This document shows, piece by piece, positions 30,846-39,742 of a stretch of 64,000 nt of DNA. The stretch covers positions 620,001 through 684,000 of the forward strand of contig NZ_CP096247.1 in NCBI RefSeq assembly GCF_023204875.1, given 5' to 3'. The translations under genes and the position numbers were made by a program. The notes below the pieces were generated by a model. It was not told where the DNA came from. It ran no database searches and saw only the letters and a list, made by a program, of their open reading frames with translations. How positions within the stretch are numbered: the stretch's first letter is position 1; every line of letters begins with the position of its first letter. The stretch is from Prevotella sp. E15-22 (GTDB lineage Bacteria; Bacteroidota; Bacteroidia; Bacteroidales; Bacteroidaceae).

Positions 30846-33800
30846 ATGAAGATGAAACGGGGAATAGCGAAAATGGCAGTGACGTGGTTCCTGCTGATGA
30901 TGGGACTGCAAGCCGGGGGACAGACGTATCTGACGAGTCTGGACGAGGTGACGACGGGTTACTACAGGGTGTACTCGCTGGCCTACGACATGACCATGGC
31001 CATGAGTGAGTCGGCCACGGGCTCGACGAACGTTTATGTGGATACGCCCGACGCCAGCGACTATATGCAGGTGTGGCGCATCGAGGTGGCGGCACGCGGC
31101 GAGACCACGCTGACGGTGAGACTGCAGAATGCGGTGACGCAGCGATGGATAAACCGCTCGAGCGGTAATTTCCACACGTGGCCCACGGCCATGACGTTTA
31201 CGATGAACCTGTCGGCAAAGGGCTTTGCTATTTATAACGGCGGCGGCCTGCATCACCAGCAGAACGGACACGACGTGGTGAGCTGGGATGCCAATGCGGA
31301 CGCATCGAAATGGCAGTTGGAAGCGGTGACCGTGGACGACGAGGCACTGGCGGCGCAACAGGCCACGTATAATGACTTCATCATGCTGGTGAATAACAAG
31401 GCAACCATCACCACGGTACTGGCCACCTATTTCACGGATGCCAGTTGCGGCGAGTTGAGGGATGCCTACAAAGGATATTCGGACGAAGAGTTGACGGCGG
31501 CGATGACGGCCAGCGCCCTGCCGCAGGCGGTGATCAACATGGCATTGAAGGTGAAGAACAGTGGCTGGGAGGTGTATCAGGAAGGATGGCGCTATGATGA
31601 GCGCACCTTCAGGATTGGCACCTACCGGCCGGTGAGTAAGGCCAGCCAATGGCGGAACCTGGTGGGCGTGGGCTATGCCCTGGCACCTAACAGTGACCCC
31701 ACGGGCATCGCGGTGAGTGAGGACGAGGTGGTGACGGTGTATGTGAGCGGTGTGCCCAGTGGCGGCACACTGATGCTGCGCAATGTGGCGCGTTATAATG
31801 CCACGGGCGACGGCTATACGCTGACGGCGGGCTTCAACGTGCTGAAGATGCAGGCGGAGGGCGTGCTGATGGTGGACTATGAGGTGGACAACACAACCAG
31901 CGGTGCGGCACCCTTCACGGCCATGAGCACGTATCCGGATGTAACGATTCACATTGAGGGTGGACAGGTGAATGGCGCCTTTTCTACACTTCGCGGCGAT
32001 ACGGATGACGACTGGCTGGTGATGCAGGAAAAACTGTTTAAGCACTACGACTACCTGCAACTGAGAAACAGGTCGCTGATCTACAACATGAACGCGAGTC
32101 GGGTGATGGCGGCCTGTCCGCAGAAGATGACGGAGATGCTGGAACAATGGGACCAGGTGGTGGAGATGGAACATCGGGTGATGGGACTGGACACGGAGTT
32201 TTCCGGCTTTTTCAACACACCGATGATGGCGGTGTCTATCAACTACAACTATATGTTTGCCAGTACGTATGGCACGTATTATAACGAGTCGACGCTGAGC
32301 GAGGTGATGAGTAACGAGAACCTCTTTGCGGGTGGCAGTCTGTGGGGACCGGCACATGAGATTGGTCATGTGCATCAGGCGAAGATCAACACGATAGGTC
32401 AGAGTGAGGTGTCGAACAACCTCTTTTCGAACATCGCTATCTTGGAGAACGGACACCTGACGAGTAGGGCGGAGTATATTCACAAGACATTCGAAAATAT
32501 GGCCAACGGCGTGTATTGGCTGGACCGTGGCATCTGGGAACGCACGCACTTGTATTTCCAGTTGTATCAGTTCTTCCATGTGCAGGGCTATGCTCCAACT
32601 TTCTATCCCGACTTCTTCCATGCGCTGAGGGCCGACCCCACACGACGGGTGCAGAACGTGTTTGTGGATGCAGCGGACGATTACCTGAAGTTCTATAGGA
32701 AGGCGTGCGAGGTGAGTGGCTACGACCTGACGGAACTGTTTCAGGCCTATGGCTTCTTTGTGGTGCCCGATTTGGTGGACAAGACCATCGAGGGCGTGAC
32801 GAAGCAAGTGTTTGAGGTGGGTGACTACGGTACGTTCTACCTGGTGGTGACGCAGGCGATGATTGACGAGGCTATTGCCGCAGTGAAGGCAATGAAGTTG
32901 AAGAAGGCCAACGCGGTGTTCATAGAGGACCGCGTGACGGCACCTTTGGCCACCTATACAGGGGCTGCCGAGGGTGCGAAGAAGACGGCCTTCAGCGGCT
33001 ATCCCATCGGTAAGGGCGATGTGGGACAGTATACGGACTTTGTGCCGACGATACCGGTGCGCGGCTACTCGGTGACGACGACGGAGAACGGCAGTGGCGG
33101 ACTGGATGTGACCATCGGTCACAGTGGAGCGTCGGGGGCTGTGGGCTTCAAGGTATATGATGCCAGCGGGGCACTGGTGATGCTGTCGAACAGTTACGCG
33201 TTTACGATTCCGAAGCCGATATACGACGGTATCAAGGGAACGGCCTTCAGAGTGGTGGCGGCCGGTGCCGACGGCAGGGACTATTTGCTGACGAATGAAG
33301 GGCAGAAGTTGGCAGTGGTGATGAACGCACACGGGGTGATGACCTATGCCAGTGACTATGCGCTTGACTTCACCAGCGTGAGTGGACTGACGGCTCATTA
33401 TGCCAGCGGGTTTTCAAGTAGTGGGCCCGACAGCGGTGTGCTGACGATGACGCAGGCTGCGGAGGTGCCTGCGGGCGAGGGACTGCTGCTGAGAGGGACG
33501 GCCGGCGAAAGCTATGACGTGCCCATGATGGCGACGGCGGCACCTCTGGATCCCCAGAATATGATGGTGGGTCTCACCGAGGCCACAACGGTGCAGCGTG
33601 TGCAGACTATCGGCAGTGAGGAATATACCTCGTTTATCCTGGCCAAGAAAGGGGATGATATCAACTGGTATCGCCTGGCCGAGGATGCTTATGTGCTGAA
33701 GGCCAATAGTGCGTATCTGCCGCTGCGAACGAGTGACGTGTATGTGGGCGGCAGTGCCCGCGAGGTGGTGATGGACTTCGACGGAGGTCATGCCACGGGG

Positions 33801-33944
33801 ATGGATGATGGCAGATGGATGAAGGAAGATGGAATATGGGAGATGGATGATGGTAGATGGTATTCTATGGATGGGGCGCACCTCAGTGGCAGTCCCGTGC
33901 GCCATGGGGTATATGTGAAGAATGGTAAGAAGATCGTTATGTGA
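30846..33944 (+). CDS. Secreted M60-like (enhancin family) zinc metallopeptidase
   Basis: The product has 1032 residues from the ATG at 30846. The signal peptide MKMKRGIAKMAVTWFLLMMG runs to about AGGQT. A central M60 gluzincin domain has GPAHEIGHVHQAKIN (H504, E505, H508) and the third-ligand region QSEVSNNLFSN (E521). M60 enzymes cleave mucin-type glycoproteins, so a host-mucin role is plausible. The C-terminal third has beta-sandwich-like modules and a final HGVYVKNGKKIVM tail similar to the neighbouring propeller proteins. Just before it is a low-complexity stretch with MDDGRW twice. A small LLAGS peptide gene follows 14 bases after the stop. Confidence 0.85.
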   Translation: MKMKRGIAKMAVTWFLLMMGLQAGGQTYLTSLDEVTTGYYRVYSLAYDMTMAMSESATGSTNVYVDTPDASDYMQVWRIEVAARGETTLTVRLQNAVTQRWINRSSGNFHTWPTAMTFTMNLSAKGFAIYNGGGLHHQQNGHDVVSWDANADASKWQLEAVTVDDEALAAQQATYNDFIMLVNNKATITTVLATYFTDASCGELRDAYKGYSDEELTAAMTASALPQAVINMALKVKNSGWEVYQEGWRYDERTFRIGTYRPVSKASQWRNLVGVGYALAPNSDPTGIAVSEDEVVTVYVSGVPSGGTLMLRNVARYNATGDGYTLTAGFNVLKMQAEGVLMVDYEVDNTTSGAAPFTAMSTYPDVTIHIEGGQVNGAFSTLRGDTDDDWLVMQEKLFKHYDYLQLRNRSLIYNMNASRVMAACPQKMTEMLEQWDQVVEMEHRVMGLDTEFSGFFNTPMMAVSINYNYMFASTYGTYYNESTLSEVMSNENLFAGGSLWGPAHEIGHVHQAKINTIGQSEVSNNLFSNIAILENGHLTSRAEYIHKTFENMANGVYWLDRGIWERTHLYFQLYQFFHVQGYAPTFYPDFFHALRADPTRRVQNVFVDAADDYLKFYRKACEVSGYDLTELFQAYGFFVVPDLVDKTIEGVTKQVFEVGDYGTFYLVVTQAMIDEAIAAVKAMKLKKANAVFIEDRVTAPLATYTGAAEGAKKTAFSGYPIGKGDVGQYTDFVPTIPVRGYSVTTTENGSGGLDVTIGHSGASGAVGFKVYDASGALVMLSNSYAFTIPKPIYDGIKGTAFRVVAAGADGRDYLLTNEGQKLAVVMNAHGVMTYASDYALDFTSVSGLTAHYASGFSSSGPDSGVLTMTQAAEVPAGEGLLLRGTAGESYDVPMMATAAPLDPQNMMVGLTEATTVQRVQTIGSEEYTSFILAKKGDDINWYRLAEDAYVLKANSAYLPLRTSDVYVGGSAREVVMDFDGGHATGMDDGRWMKEDGIWEMDDGRWYSMDGAHLSGSPVRHGVYVKNGKKIVM

Positions 33945-33958
33945 AAGGAGGAAAGCGT

Positions 33959-34120
33959 ATGAAAAAGAGATATATGTGTCCGGTGATGCAGGTGGTGCTT
34001 CTGAACCACCAACAGCAACTGCTGGCTGGCAGTGGCGGCGACAGGGTTCATGGTGGCGGTGATGCGTCGGGAAGTGAGCAGTTGAGCCGCTCGTTTGACG
34101 GATGGGATGAGGATGAATGA
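33959..34120 (+). CDS. Small LLAGS-type peptide (second of two)
   Basis: The ORF has 53 residues: MKKRYMCPVMQVVLLNHQQQ, LLAGSGGDRVHGGGDASGSE, QLSRSFDGWDEDE. An unusually good ribosome binding site (AAAGGAGGAAAG) precedes the ATG. It shares K-x-Y-x-x-P-x-M-x-V-V-x-L, the LLAGS core and an acidic end with FD with the peptide at 22418-22570. It is probably translated with the M60 gene. Function unknown. Confidence 0.7.
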   Translation: MKKRYMCPVMQVVLLNHQQQLLAGSGGDRVHGGGDASGSEQLSRSFDGWDEDE

Positions 34121-34162
34121 ATTTGTAACCACTGCCGGCGACACCGTCTTCTCATTTTAAGA

Positions 34163-35359
34163 TTATTCCTCGTATTTCAATGCTAGTCCGCCCTGGCTGG
34201 TTTCCTTGTAGAGTGATGGCAGGTCGTGACCAGTGCGCTTCATCACCTGCACCACATGGTCGAACGATATGCGATGGGTGCCATCTGAGGTGATGGCATA
34301 GAGAATCGAGTCGGCTGCACGTGCAGCAGCGAAGACATTCCGTTCGATGCAGGGAATCTGAACGAGTCCGCAGATGGGGTCGCACGTCATGCCAAGATGA
34401 TGCTCCAGTCCCATCTCGGCTGCATATTCTATCTGACTGGGACTGCCCCCACAGAGTTGACAGCCTGCGGCAGCCGCCATGGCGCAGGCCACGCCCACCT
34501 CGCCCTGGCATCCCACCTCGGCACCACTGATGCTGGCGTTCTGCTTAACCACATTGCCAAAGAGTCCGGCCGTGGCAAGGGCTCTCAGGATGCGCTGTTC
34601 AGAGAAGGCGTATTGGTGGAAATACTGATAGAGCGTGGCAGCCACCACGCCGCAGGAACCACAGGTGGGTGCCGTGACGATGGTGCCACCTGATGCGTTC
34701 TCTTCGATCACTGCCAGGGCATAGGCATACAGCATGCCACGCGATTTAAGTGGCTCGCGAAAGTCCTGCGCCTTCTGATAGGTGGAAGCCGCCTTGCGTG
34801 GCAGCCCCAGCGGCCCAGGCACAGAACCTTCTGCGTCCAGACCTCGCTCCACGGCGTCCTGCATCGTGGCCCACACCTCTCTCAGATAATCCCATATCTC
34901 TGGGCCTTCGCATTGTTCTACGTACTCCCAGTAACAGCGTCCATTCTGCTTGCACCATTCAAGGATGTCCTTAATCTTGTTCATCTCGTATACCTCAGCA
35001 CCAGCATCCACCATATCGCTGTCCGGCTTTCCCTCAGAGAGTGCGCCTCCTCCCACGCTATACACAGTCCATGGGTCGCCGTCGTCGGCCGTGAATATCA
35101 TGCCGTTGGGATGAAAAGGAAGTGTTATCCTGGGTTTCCAGATGATCTCCACTGGAGCAATCTTGCTGAGTACATTGATGATGGCAATGTCGGTCAGGTG
35201 ACCCTTGCCTGTTGCTGCCAGACTGCCATAGAGGGTTACTTCAAAACACTTTGCTTCAGGGTGACGTTCGGCGTAGATCTGCGCCGCTTTTGCTGGTCCC
35301 ATCGTATGACTGCTTGATGGGCCTTTCCCAATACGGAATAGTTCTCTGAGTGATTTCAT
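34163..35359 (-). CDS. L-serine dehydratase, iron-sulfur type, single chain
   Basis: The product has 398 residues joining the beta (N-terminal) and alpha (C-terminal) parts. KGPSSSHTMGPAKAAQIYA is the substrate-loop signature; TAPTCGSCGVVAATLYQY and MTCDPICGLVQIPCIERN carry the cysteines for the [4Fe-4S] cluster. It deaminates L-serine to pyruvate in the cytoplasm. It is shorter than E. coli SdaA by a few dozen residues but all key parts are present. Monocistronic, convergent with the M60 block. Confidence 0.95.
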   Translation of the reverse strand: MKSLRELFRIGKGPSSSHTMGPAKAAQIYAERHPEAKCFEVTLYGSLAATGKGHLTDIAIINVLSKIAPVEIIWKPRITLPFHPNGMIFTADDGDPWTVYSVGGGALSEGKPDSDMVDAGAEVYEMNKIKDILEWCKQNGRCYWEYVEQCEGPEIWDYLREVWATMQDAVERGLDAEGSVPGPLGLPRKAASTYQKAQDFREPLKSRGMLYAYALAVIEENASGGTIVTAPTCGSCGVVAATLYQYFHQYAFSEQRILRALATAGLFGNVVKQNASISGAEVGCQGEVGVACAMAAAAGCQLCGGSPSQIEYAAEMGLEHHLGMTCDPICGLVQIPCIERNVFAAARAADSILYAITSDGTHRISFDHVVQVMKRTGHDLPSLYKETSQGGLALKYEE

Positions 35360-35563
35360 ATGGGTTCAAATAAAAAAATAAAGTGCAAATTTACGAAACA
35401 CCACTCGCACGGCCATGCATCGTATTTGTGTTTTTTGTTAGAGATGTAGGACTGCTGATAACTTGTTAGTAAACGGATACTAAAAAGATGAATAGTATCA
35501 ATAATCCTGCTCTTTTCTTTCTGATTTGTCAGAAGATAGCGCTGAAGGGATTTAACAGATTTG

Positions 35564-35639
35564 TTTGTTTAAACATTGTTAATTCTTCATCATTAATTCG
35601 CGATTTATTTGGAAGATATCTGTTTAATTTATATATTTG
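35564..35639 (+). promoter_or_regulatory. Promoter with 33-bp upstream box, copy 1
   Basis: Bases 35564-35596 (TTTGTTTAAACATTGTTAAT and on to CATCATTAA) are identical to 39628-39660. Both are followed after the same spacing by TTGG and a -7 box (TATATTTG, 35632-35639). The rest of the 35360-35892 spacer is AT-rich leader without a convincing gene. Confidence 0.75.
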
Positions 35640-35892
35640 CAACACATAAACATAAAACATTAAATACAAGCTTAATAATTATAACAACTTAAAAAAACTA
35701 GCAAGATGCAAAATAAAAGTTATCTTCCATTTGCCATTCTTTGGGCAACACTTTTACAGTATGCCAGAACTAGAAAAAGTTGGTTTAGCCTATAAAGAGG
35801 CATAAATCTTTAAAAAAACAAACCGTTTATGTTGGTGATAAGATAAAATATTATCTTCCTTAAAATAGTTCATCATAAATCTTTGCTTTCTT

Positions 35893-38265
35893 ATGAAAAA
35901 GTTTTTTTATCTCATTTCTCTAGTTGCTTTGTTCTCAATAGAATTAAAAGCACAGTATTCAAATCTAGAAGTAGAACGTGATAATCAACTAAGACTCTCG
36001 AAAATAGAGAGTACCAGTTTAGTACAAAACAACGTGACTACACAAGTTAATAATGGAAGACCAGAAACAGTTTTTTCAGTAACTGTTTCTGATTCTGGAA
36101 TTTATCATATTAGTTTTTGGCTCATGGGTGTGAGGCATCTGAATGGTACTTTTTCAAAATATATGTTAAAGGTTGATAATGATTCTGTAGACCAAGTGAT
36201 AACGAATAAGGGAGATTGGAGTACTTATTATCCTTCGAGCCATGAAGGTATATTTCTTGAAGAAGGAACGCATCAAATTAGTTTGGTGGGATCAATCAAT
36301 GATACACCTAATGCAGAGCGTATTAAAAAAGAGACAACAATTAATTCGTTCAAACCAATACCAATATATCAGTCAGATGCTTATAAATATAATTTAAGGA
36401 AATCTCATGATAATTCAATTATTGAAGATCACTTCACTTTTCTTGACACCTTGTGTAGTAATTATAGAGAACTTAACTACAAATACCTTGGCGATGATCT
36501 ATATCCTCCGATGAAATATCATGCAGAATTGAACAAAGACGTGTTTTATTCATTCTTCCGTCTTGAATATTTCGTCAAGGGACAGATTGTAAATATCCAG
36601 ACAAGTGGAACAAATATAGATCATGTTTTGAACTTATTTAGCAAAGATTCTCCAGATTGTTTCTCATTGGTTGCTATGTCAAACTCTATGGGTAGTGCAT
36701 GCTTAAACGGTGTTCAAATTCCACAAAGTGGCTTTTATTATGTCTTATTACGCACGAGTAATCCTTCACAATACGGCACTTGTAATTTATGTATAAACGA
36801 CGATAAATTCTTTGATAACGTCCCCATTTGTTGTTCTGCAACACCTGTACAGCATGCGAAAAGTGACTATGTTTATTGTAACTTTGCTATTTGTAATAAT
36901 GGAGATCCCTTTATTTGTCTGATTGATGATAATGGATGTGTATGTACTTACAACGATGATTATCCATATGATTCTGTTCAATCTGATTTCGATTGGGGGC
37001 ATAATTCTCGAATTGACTCTCATTTGTCTCTTAACAACTGGCTTTTTACCACCACAAAGTCATACCCAATTTCTATAGTTCAGAAATGTGATGTTTATAC
37101 AGGATGTAGGAAAGGCTCCTTTGCTAAACACTATTTTGAAAACTTGAAAGATAATGATGTGATTTTCTCTTCAGAGACCCAAACTGAAGTTGATTTGAAT
37201 TTCTACAATTGTATCTCGTGGAGTGCAGGTGTTTGGATGGAATGGTATAATCCATTTGACAGGATTGAAGATTTTGATGATTTCTATGCAAATTATGGTT
37301 ACTCGCGCACGAATTCCAGTTCACAAGCTGTTATTGATGTGTGGGAAAGAAATGGTGAATTCCAACACGCATCAGTAAAATCAAAAGGACATCAATATGC
37401 TGCAGGTTATGATTGGGAAAGTAAAGATGGCGGATGGCATAGATTTTTCCATCCTCGTTATGCAATTCGTACCGACGATTATTATGGAGATGTAGTTGCG
37501 TATTATAAAAAAAATTATGATTTCCAACAATATTTAGAACCAGGTCCCATACAAAGTTTTTCTTTCTCAGATTCTGAAATGGCAAAAATTGATGATGGAA
37601 TAAAAAGAATTCCTGATAGCGTTGAGAAAAACTTTTGGAATCTTTATAATAATTATCAAAATGACAGTACTATTATTCATTTAAGTGATACACGTCATTT
37701 TGATAGAGCACAAGGATATAATGATTTGCTTAATTTCTGTGTGAGTAATCCCTGCGTAGTAAATTACTTATATAAGGAGGTGTCTAAGAGAAGTATATAT
37801 CCAATGAAACTCCTACAGGATTTAGCAGAACGGAAGTATTCAGGATTGTTGACTACTACCAGGGATACTTATAAACGTATATGCAAAAAAAGAAATAGCA
37901 ACACGCCTCTTAGCGTACAAGTTGAAGGAATTCTTTTGTCAAAGGTACTTCTTGGAGGGATGACCTCTCCTGAAGAGATGGAACGCATGATTGATAGTCG
38001 TTTGGAATTGTGTAGTAGAAATTCTTTATCTACTAACATACAAGGACATTCTGTTAATGTTTCTTTAGAATTAGAAGAGAAATCAAATGTCAGACTGTTT
38101 TTAATTAACTTAAACACGTTTGAAAAGAAAGAGATTCTACGGAATCACGTACTTGAATCGGGGCAACATAACTTCCCGCTTACAGTTAATGAACCTGGTT
38201 TTTATTCCGTTTGTGTAATTGCAAATGGAGGCTATTACGAAAAGAAAATCAAAATAAATTATTAA
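35893..38265 (+). CDS. Secreted NCISW-motif protein (module copy 1)
   Basis: The product has 790 residues. The signal peptide MKKFFYLISLVALFSIELKA is followed by Q. The N-terminal third is a beta-rich region (TTQVNNGRPETVFSVTVSDS). Around residue 435 is YNCISWSAGVWMEW and later HASVKSKGHQYAAGYDWESK and FHPRYA. The spaced NC(I)SW...HAS...SK pattern resembles the uncharacterised DUF7689-type family, whose conserved Cys and His hint at a cysteine-hydrolase fold (inference). The last ~75 residues look like a beta-sandwich sorting domain (GFYSVCVIANGGYYEKKIKI). Paired with a propeller gene 16 bases downstream. Confidence 0.7.
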   Translation: MKKFFYLISLVALFSIELKAQYSNLEVERDNQLRLSKIESTSLVQNNVTTQVNNGRPETVFSVTVSDSGIYHISFWLMGVRHLNGTFSKYMLKVDNDSVDQVITNKGDWSTYYPSSHEGIFLEEGTHQISLVGSINDTPNAERIKKETTINSFKPIPIYQSDAYKYNLRKSHDNSIIEDHFTFLDTLCSNYRELNYKYLGDDLYPPMKYHAELNKDVFYSFFRLEYFVKGQIVNIQTSGTNIDHVLNLFSKDSPDCFSLVAMSNSMGSACLNGVQIPQSGFYYVLLRTSNPSQYGTCNLCINDDKFFDNVPICCSATPVQHAKSDYVYCNFAICNNGDPFICLIDDNGCVCTYNDDYPYDSVQSDFDWGHNSRIDSHLSLNNWLFTTTKSYPISIVQKCDVYTGCRKGSFAKHYFENLKDNDVIFSSETQTEVDLNFYNCISWSAGVWMEWYNPFDRIEDFDDFYANYGYSRTNSSSQAVIDVWERNGEFQHASVKSKGHQYAAGYDWESKDGGWHRFFHPRYAIRTDDYYGDVVAYYKKNYDFQQYLEPGPIQSFSFSDSEMAKIDDGIKRIPDSVEKNFWNLYNNYQNDSTIIHLSDTRHFDRAQGYNDLLNFCVSNPCVVNYLYKEVSKRSIYPMKLLQDLAERKYSGLLTTTRDTYKRICKKRNSNTPLSVQVEGILLSKVLLGGMTSPEEMERMIDSRLELCSRNSLSTNIQGHSVNVSLELEEKSNVRLFLINLNTFEKKEILRNHVLESGQHNFPLTVNEPGFYSVCVIANGGYYEKKIKINY

Positions 38266-38281
38266 ATAAAACGTTGCTTTT

Positions 38282-39496
38282 ATGAGAAAACAATTGGTAT
38301 TAATTCTTTTGATGGCATGTCCCTTTATGGCAGTCCATGCAACCCATTATCCTGTAGCAACAGTTCATTCTGTGAAATGCATTGAGCATAACGACACAAG
38401 CATTTATGTTCTGATGCCTGAGGGAATAGAGGTGATAAATAAGGTTACAGGCAGAAAGACTGTCTATAAAAAGGAGACAGGCTACTTCGTGGACCAATGG
38501 AATGCCATAGAACAGTCTGGCACCAATTTGAACAGTGTGGGACAGAATGCTTTGGCCGTGGCGCACAACACCATTTGGGTGGGCGGCAACGACGGTGTGC
38601 TGACCAGAATCCACGACGGCATAGCTGATACTACGAGGCATTATCTTGACTTGTCGCTCTTGGGCGATGGTGAGGATCTATGGCCCATAGGCATTGAGAG
38701 TTTGGTGATCGATCAAAATGGAACGGCAGTCATTGGCGGCACAAACTGTATATCGGCTATCTATCCCTCTGGCGAGAAGCAAACGCTTATCTTTCCAAAA
38801 GACCACTATGGTACTCAGGTGTGGAAGATGGTGATAGATTCCAAAGAGGATATTTGGATATCGTGCATGGACTCTGGCTTTGGAAATGGTCTGATGAAGT
38901 ATCATGTTGGTGGAGAACTGCAGGTTGTTAGTGACAGAGATAATCCAGACTTACCATATAAGAGTGGTTATGTCAAGGGCATGACAATTGATAACGACGG
39001 TTATCTGTGGTTTGCCAGCAGTCACAATGATGATAACGGATGGAGAGCGAAGCTGTTGAAGTATGATGGCAGCAACTATGCAAGTTACGATGTGGGAGCA
39101 AGTAATAATGTACCTGCCTCTGTGGAATGCGATGGTCAAAGCAGAATCTGGTTCCTTCCTACACTTGGCGACAAAACCAAATACGAACAATATTCCAAGG
39201 GTCCTCTTTGCTGCTTTGACCATGGCGTGATAACTCGCTATGAATGGGATGTGGAGACAGGATACTGCTATTGCGTGGATGTGGATGGCGACTCCGTTTA
39301 TATTGGCACAGACAATGGCGTGTTGGTGTTCTCTGATGGCTCGTTCCACTGGCTAAATGATACAGAAGCAGGTGTCTCAGAGCCAACAGTAAACAAGAGC
39401 ATGCCATCACAAACCTACGACCTCCAAGGCCGTCGCCTCAATGCAGAGCCCAAGCATGGGGTGTATATCCAGAATGGGAGGAAGGTGATGAAATAA
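38282..39496 (+). CDS. Secreted beta-propeller protein (module copy 1)
   Basis: The product has 404 residues with signal peptide MRKQLVLILLMACPFMAVHA. Repeated propeller-type units such as NTIWVGGNDGVLTRI, DIWISCMDSG, GYLWFASSHND and SVYIGTDNGVLVFSDG resemble the two-component-regulator propeller repeats, but no kinase follows. It ends with YDLQGRRLNAEPKHGVYIQN and GRKVMK, a tail common in Prevotella secreted proteins. It is expressed with the preceding gene and followed by a strong terminator. Binding role likely; ligand unknown. Confidence 0.7.
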   Translation: MRKQLVLILLMACPFMAVHATHYPVATVHSVKCIEHNDTSIYVLMPEGIEVINKVTGRKTVYKKETGYFVDQWNAIEQSGTNLNSVGQNALAVAHNTIWVGGNDGVLTRIHDGIADTTRHYLDLSLLGDGEDLWPIGIESLVIDQNGTAVIGGTNCISAIYPSGEKQTLIFPKDHYGTQVWKMVIDSKEDIWISCMDSGFGNGLMKYHVGGELQVVSDRDNPDLPYKSGYVKGMTIDNDGYLWFASSHNDDNGWRAKLLKYDGSNYASYDVGASNNVPASVECDGQSRIWFLPTLGDKTKYEQYSKGPLCCFDHGVITRYEWDVETGYCYCVDVDGDSVYIGTDNGVLVFSDGSFHWLNDTEAGVSEPTVNKSMPSQTYDLQGRRLNAEPKHGVYIQNGRKVMK

Positions 39497-39498
39497 GA

Positions 39499-39542
39499 AA
39501 CAAAACGAAAGAGGCGTTTCTACTTGCCTCTTTCGTTTTGTT
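39499..39542 (+). terminator. Intrinsic terminator after module copy 1
   Basis: A 17-bp perfect stem (AACAAAACGAAAGAGGC and its complement) with a 10-base loop, ending in GTTTTGTTTT. Confidence 0.9.
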
Positions 39543-39627
39543 TTAAGACATTTTGTTCAAACACCAAGTCTATGAAAGTAAAGAAAGATTTTTGGCCATC
39601 ACTAACGCCTATGATTTCTTTATGTCA

Positions 39628-39703
39628 TTTGTTTAAACATTGTTAATTCTTCATCATTAACATGGGGATTGCTTGGAGAGTATCAGATAAAAGTATAAAT
39701 TTG
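39628..39703 (+). promoter_or_regulatory. Promoter with 33-bp upstream box, copy 2
   Basis: The box at 39628-39660 is identical to that at 35564-35596; TTGG begins 13 bases after it, as in copy 1, and the -7 box TAAATTTG is at 39696-39703. Confidence 0.75.
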
Positions 39704-39742
39704 CAATAAAAATATATAACTCCATAAATATTAACTAAAAAC

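Noticed and set aside
35706..35795. 29-residue ORF in the leader before the first NCISW gene
   Set aside because: The spacer is AT-rich, the second module has no equivalent at its matching position, and there is no ribosome binding site.
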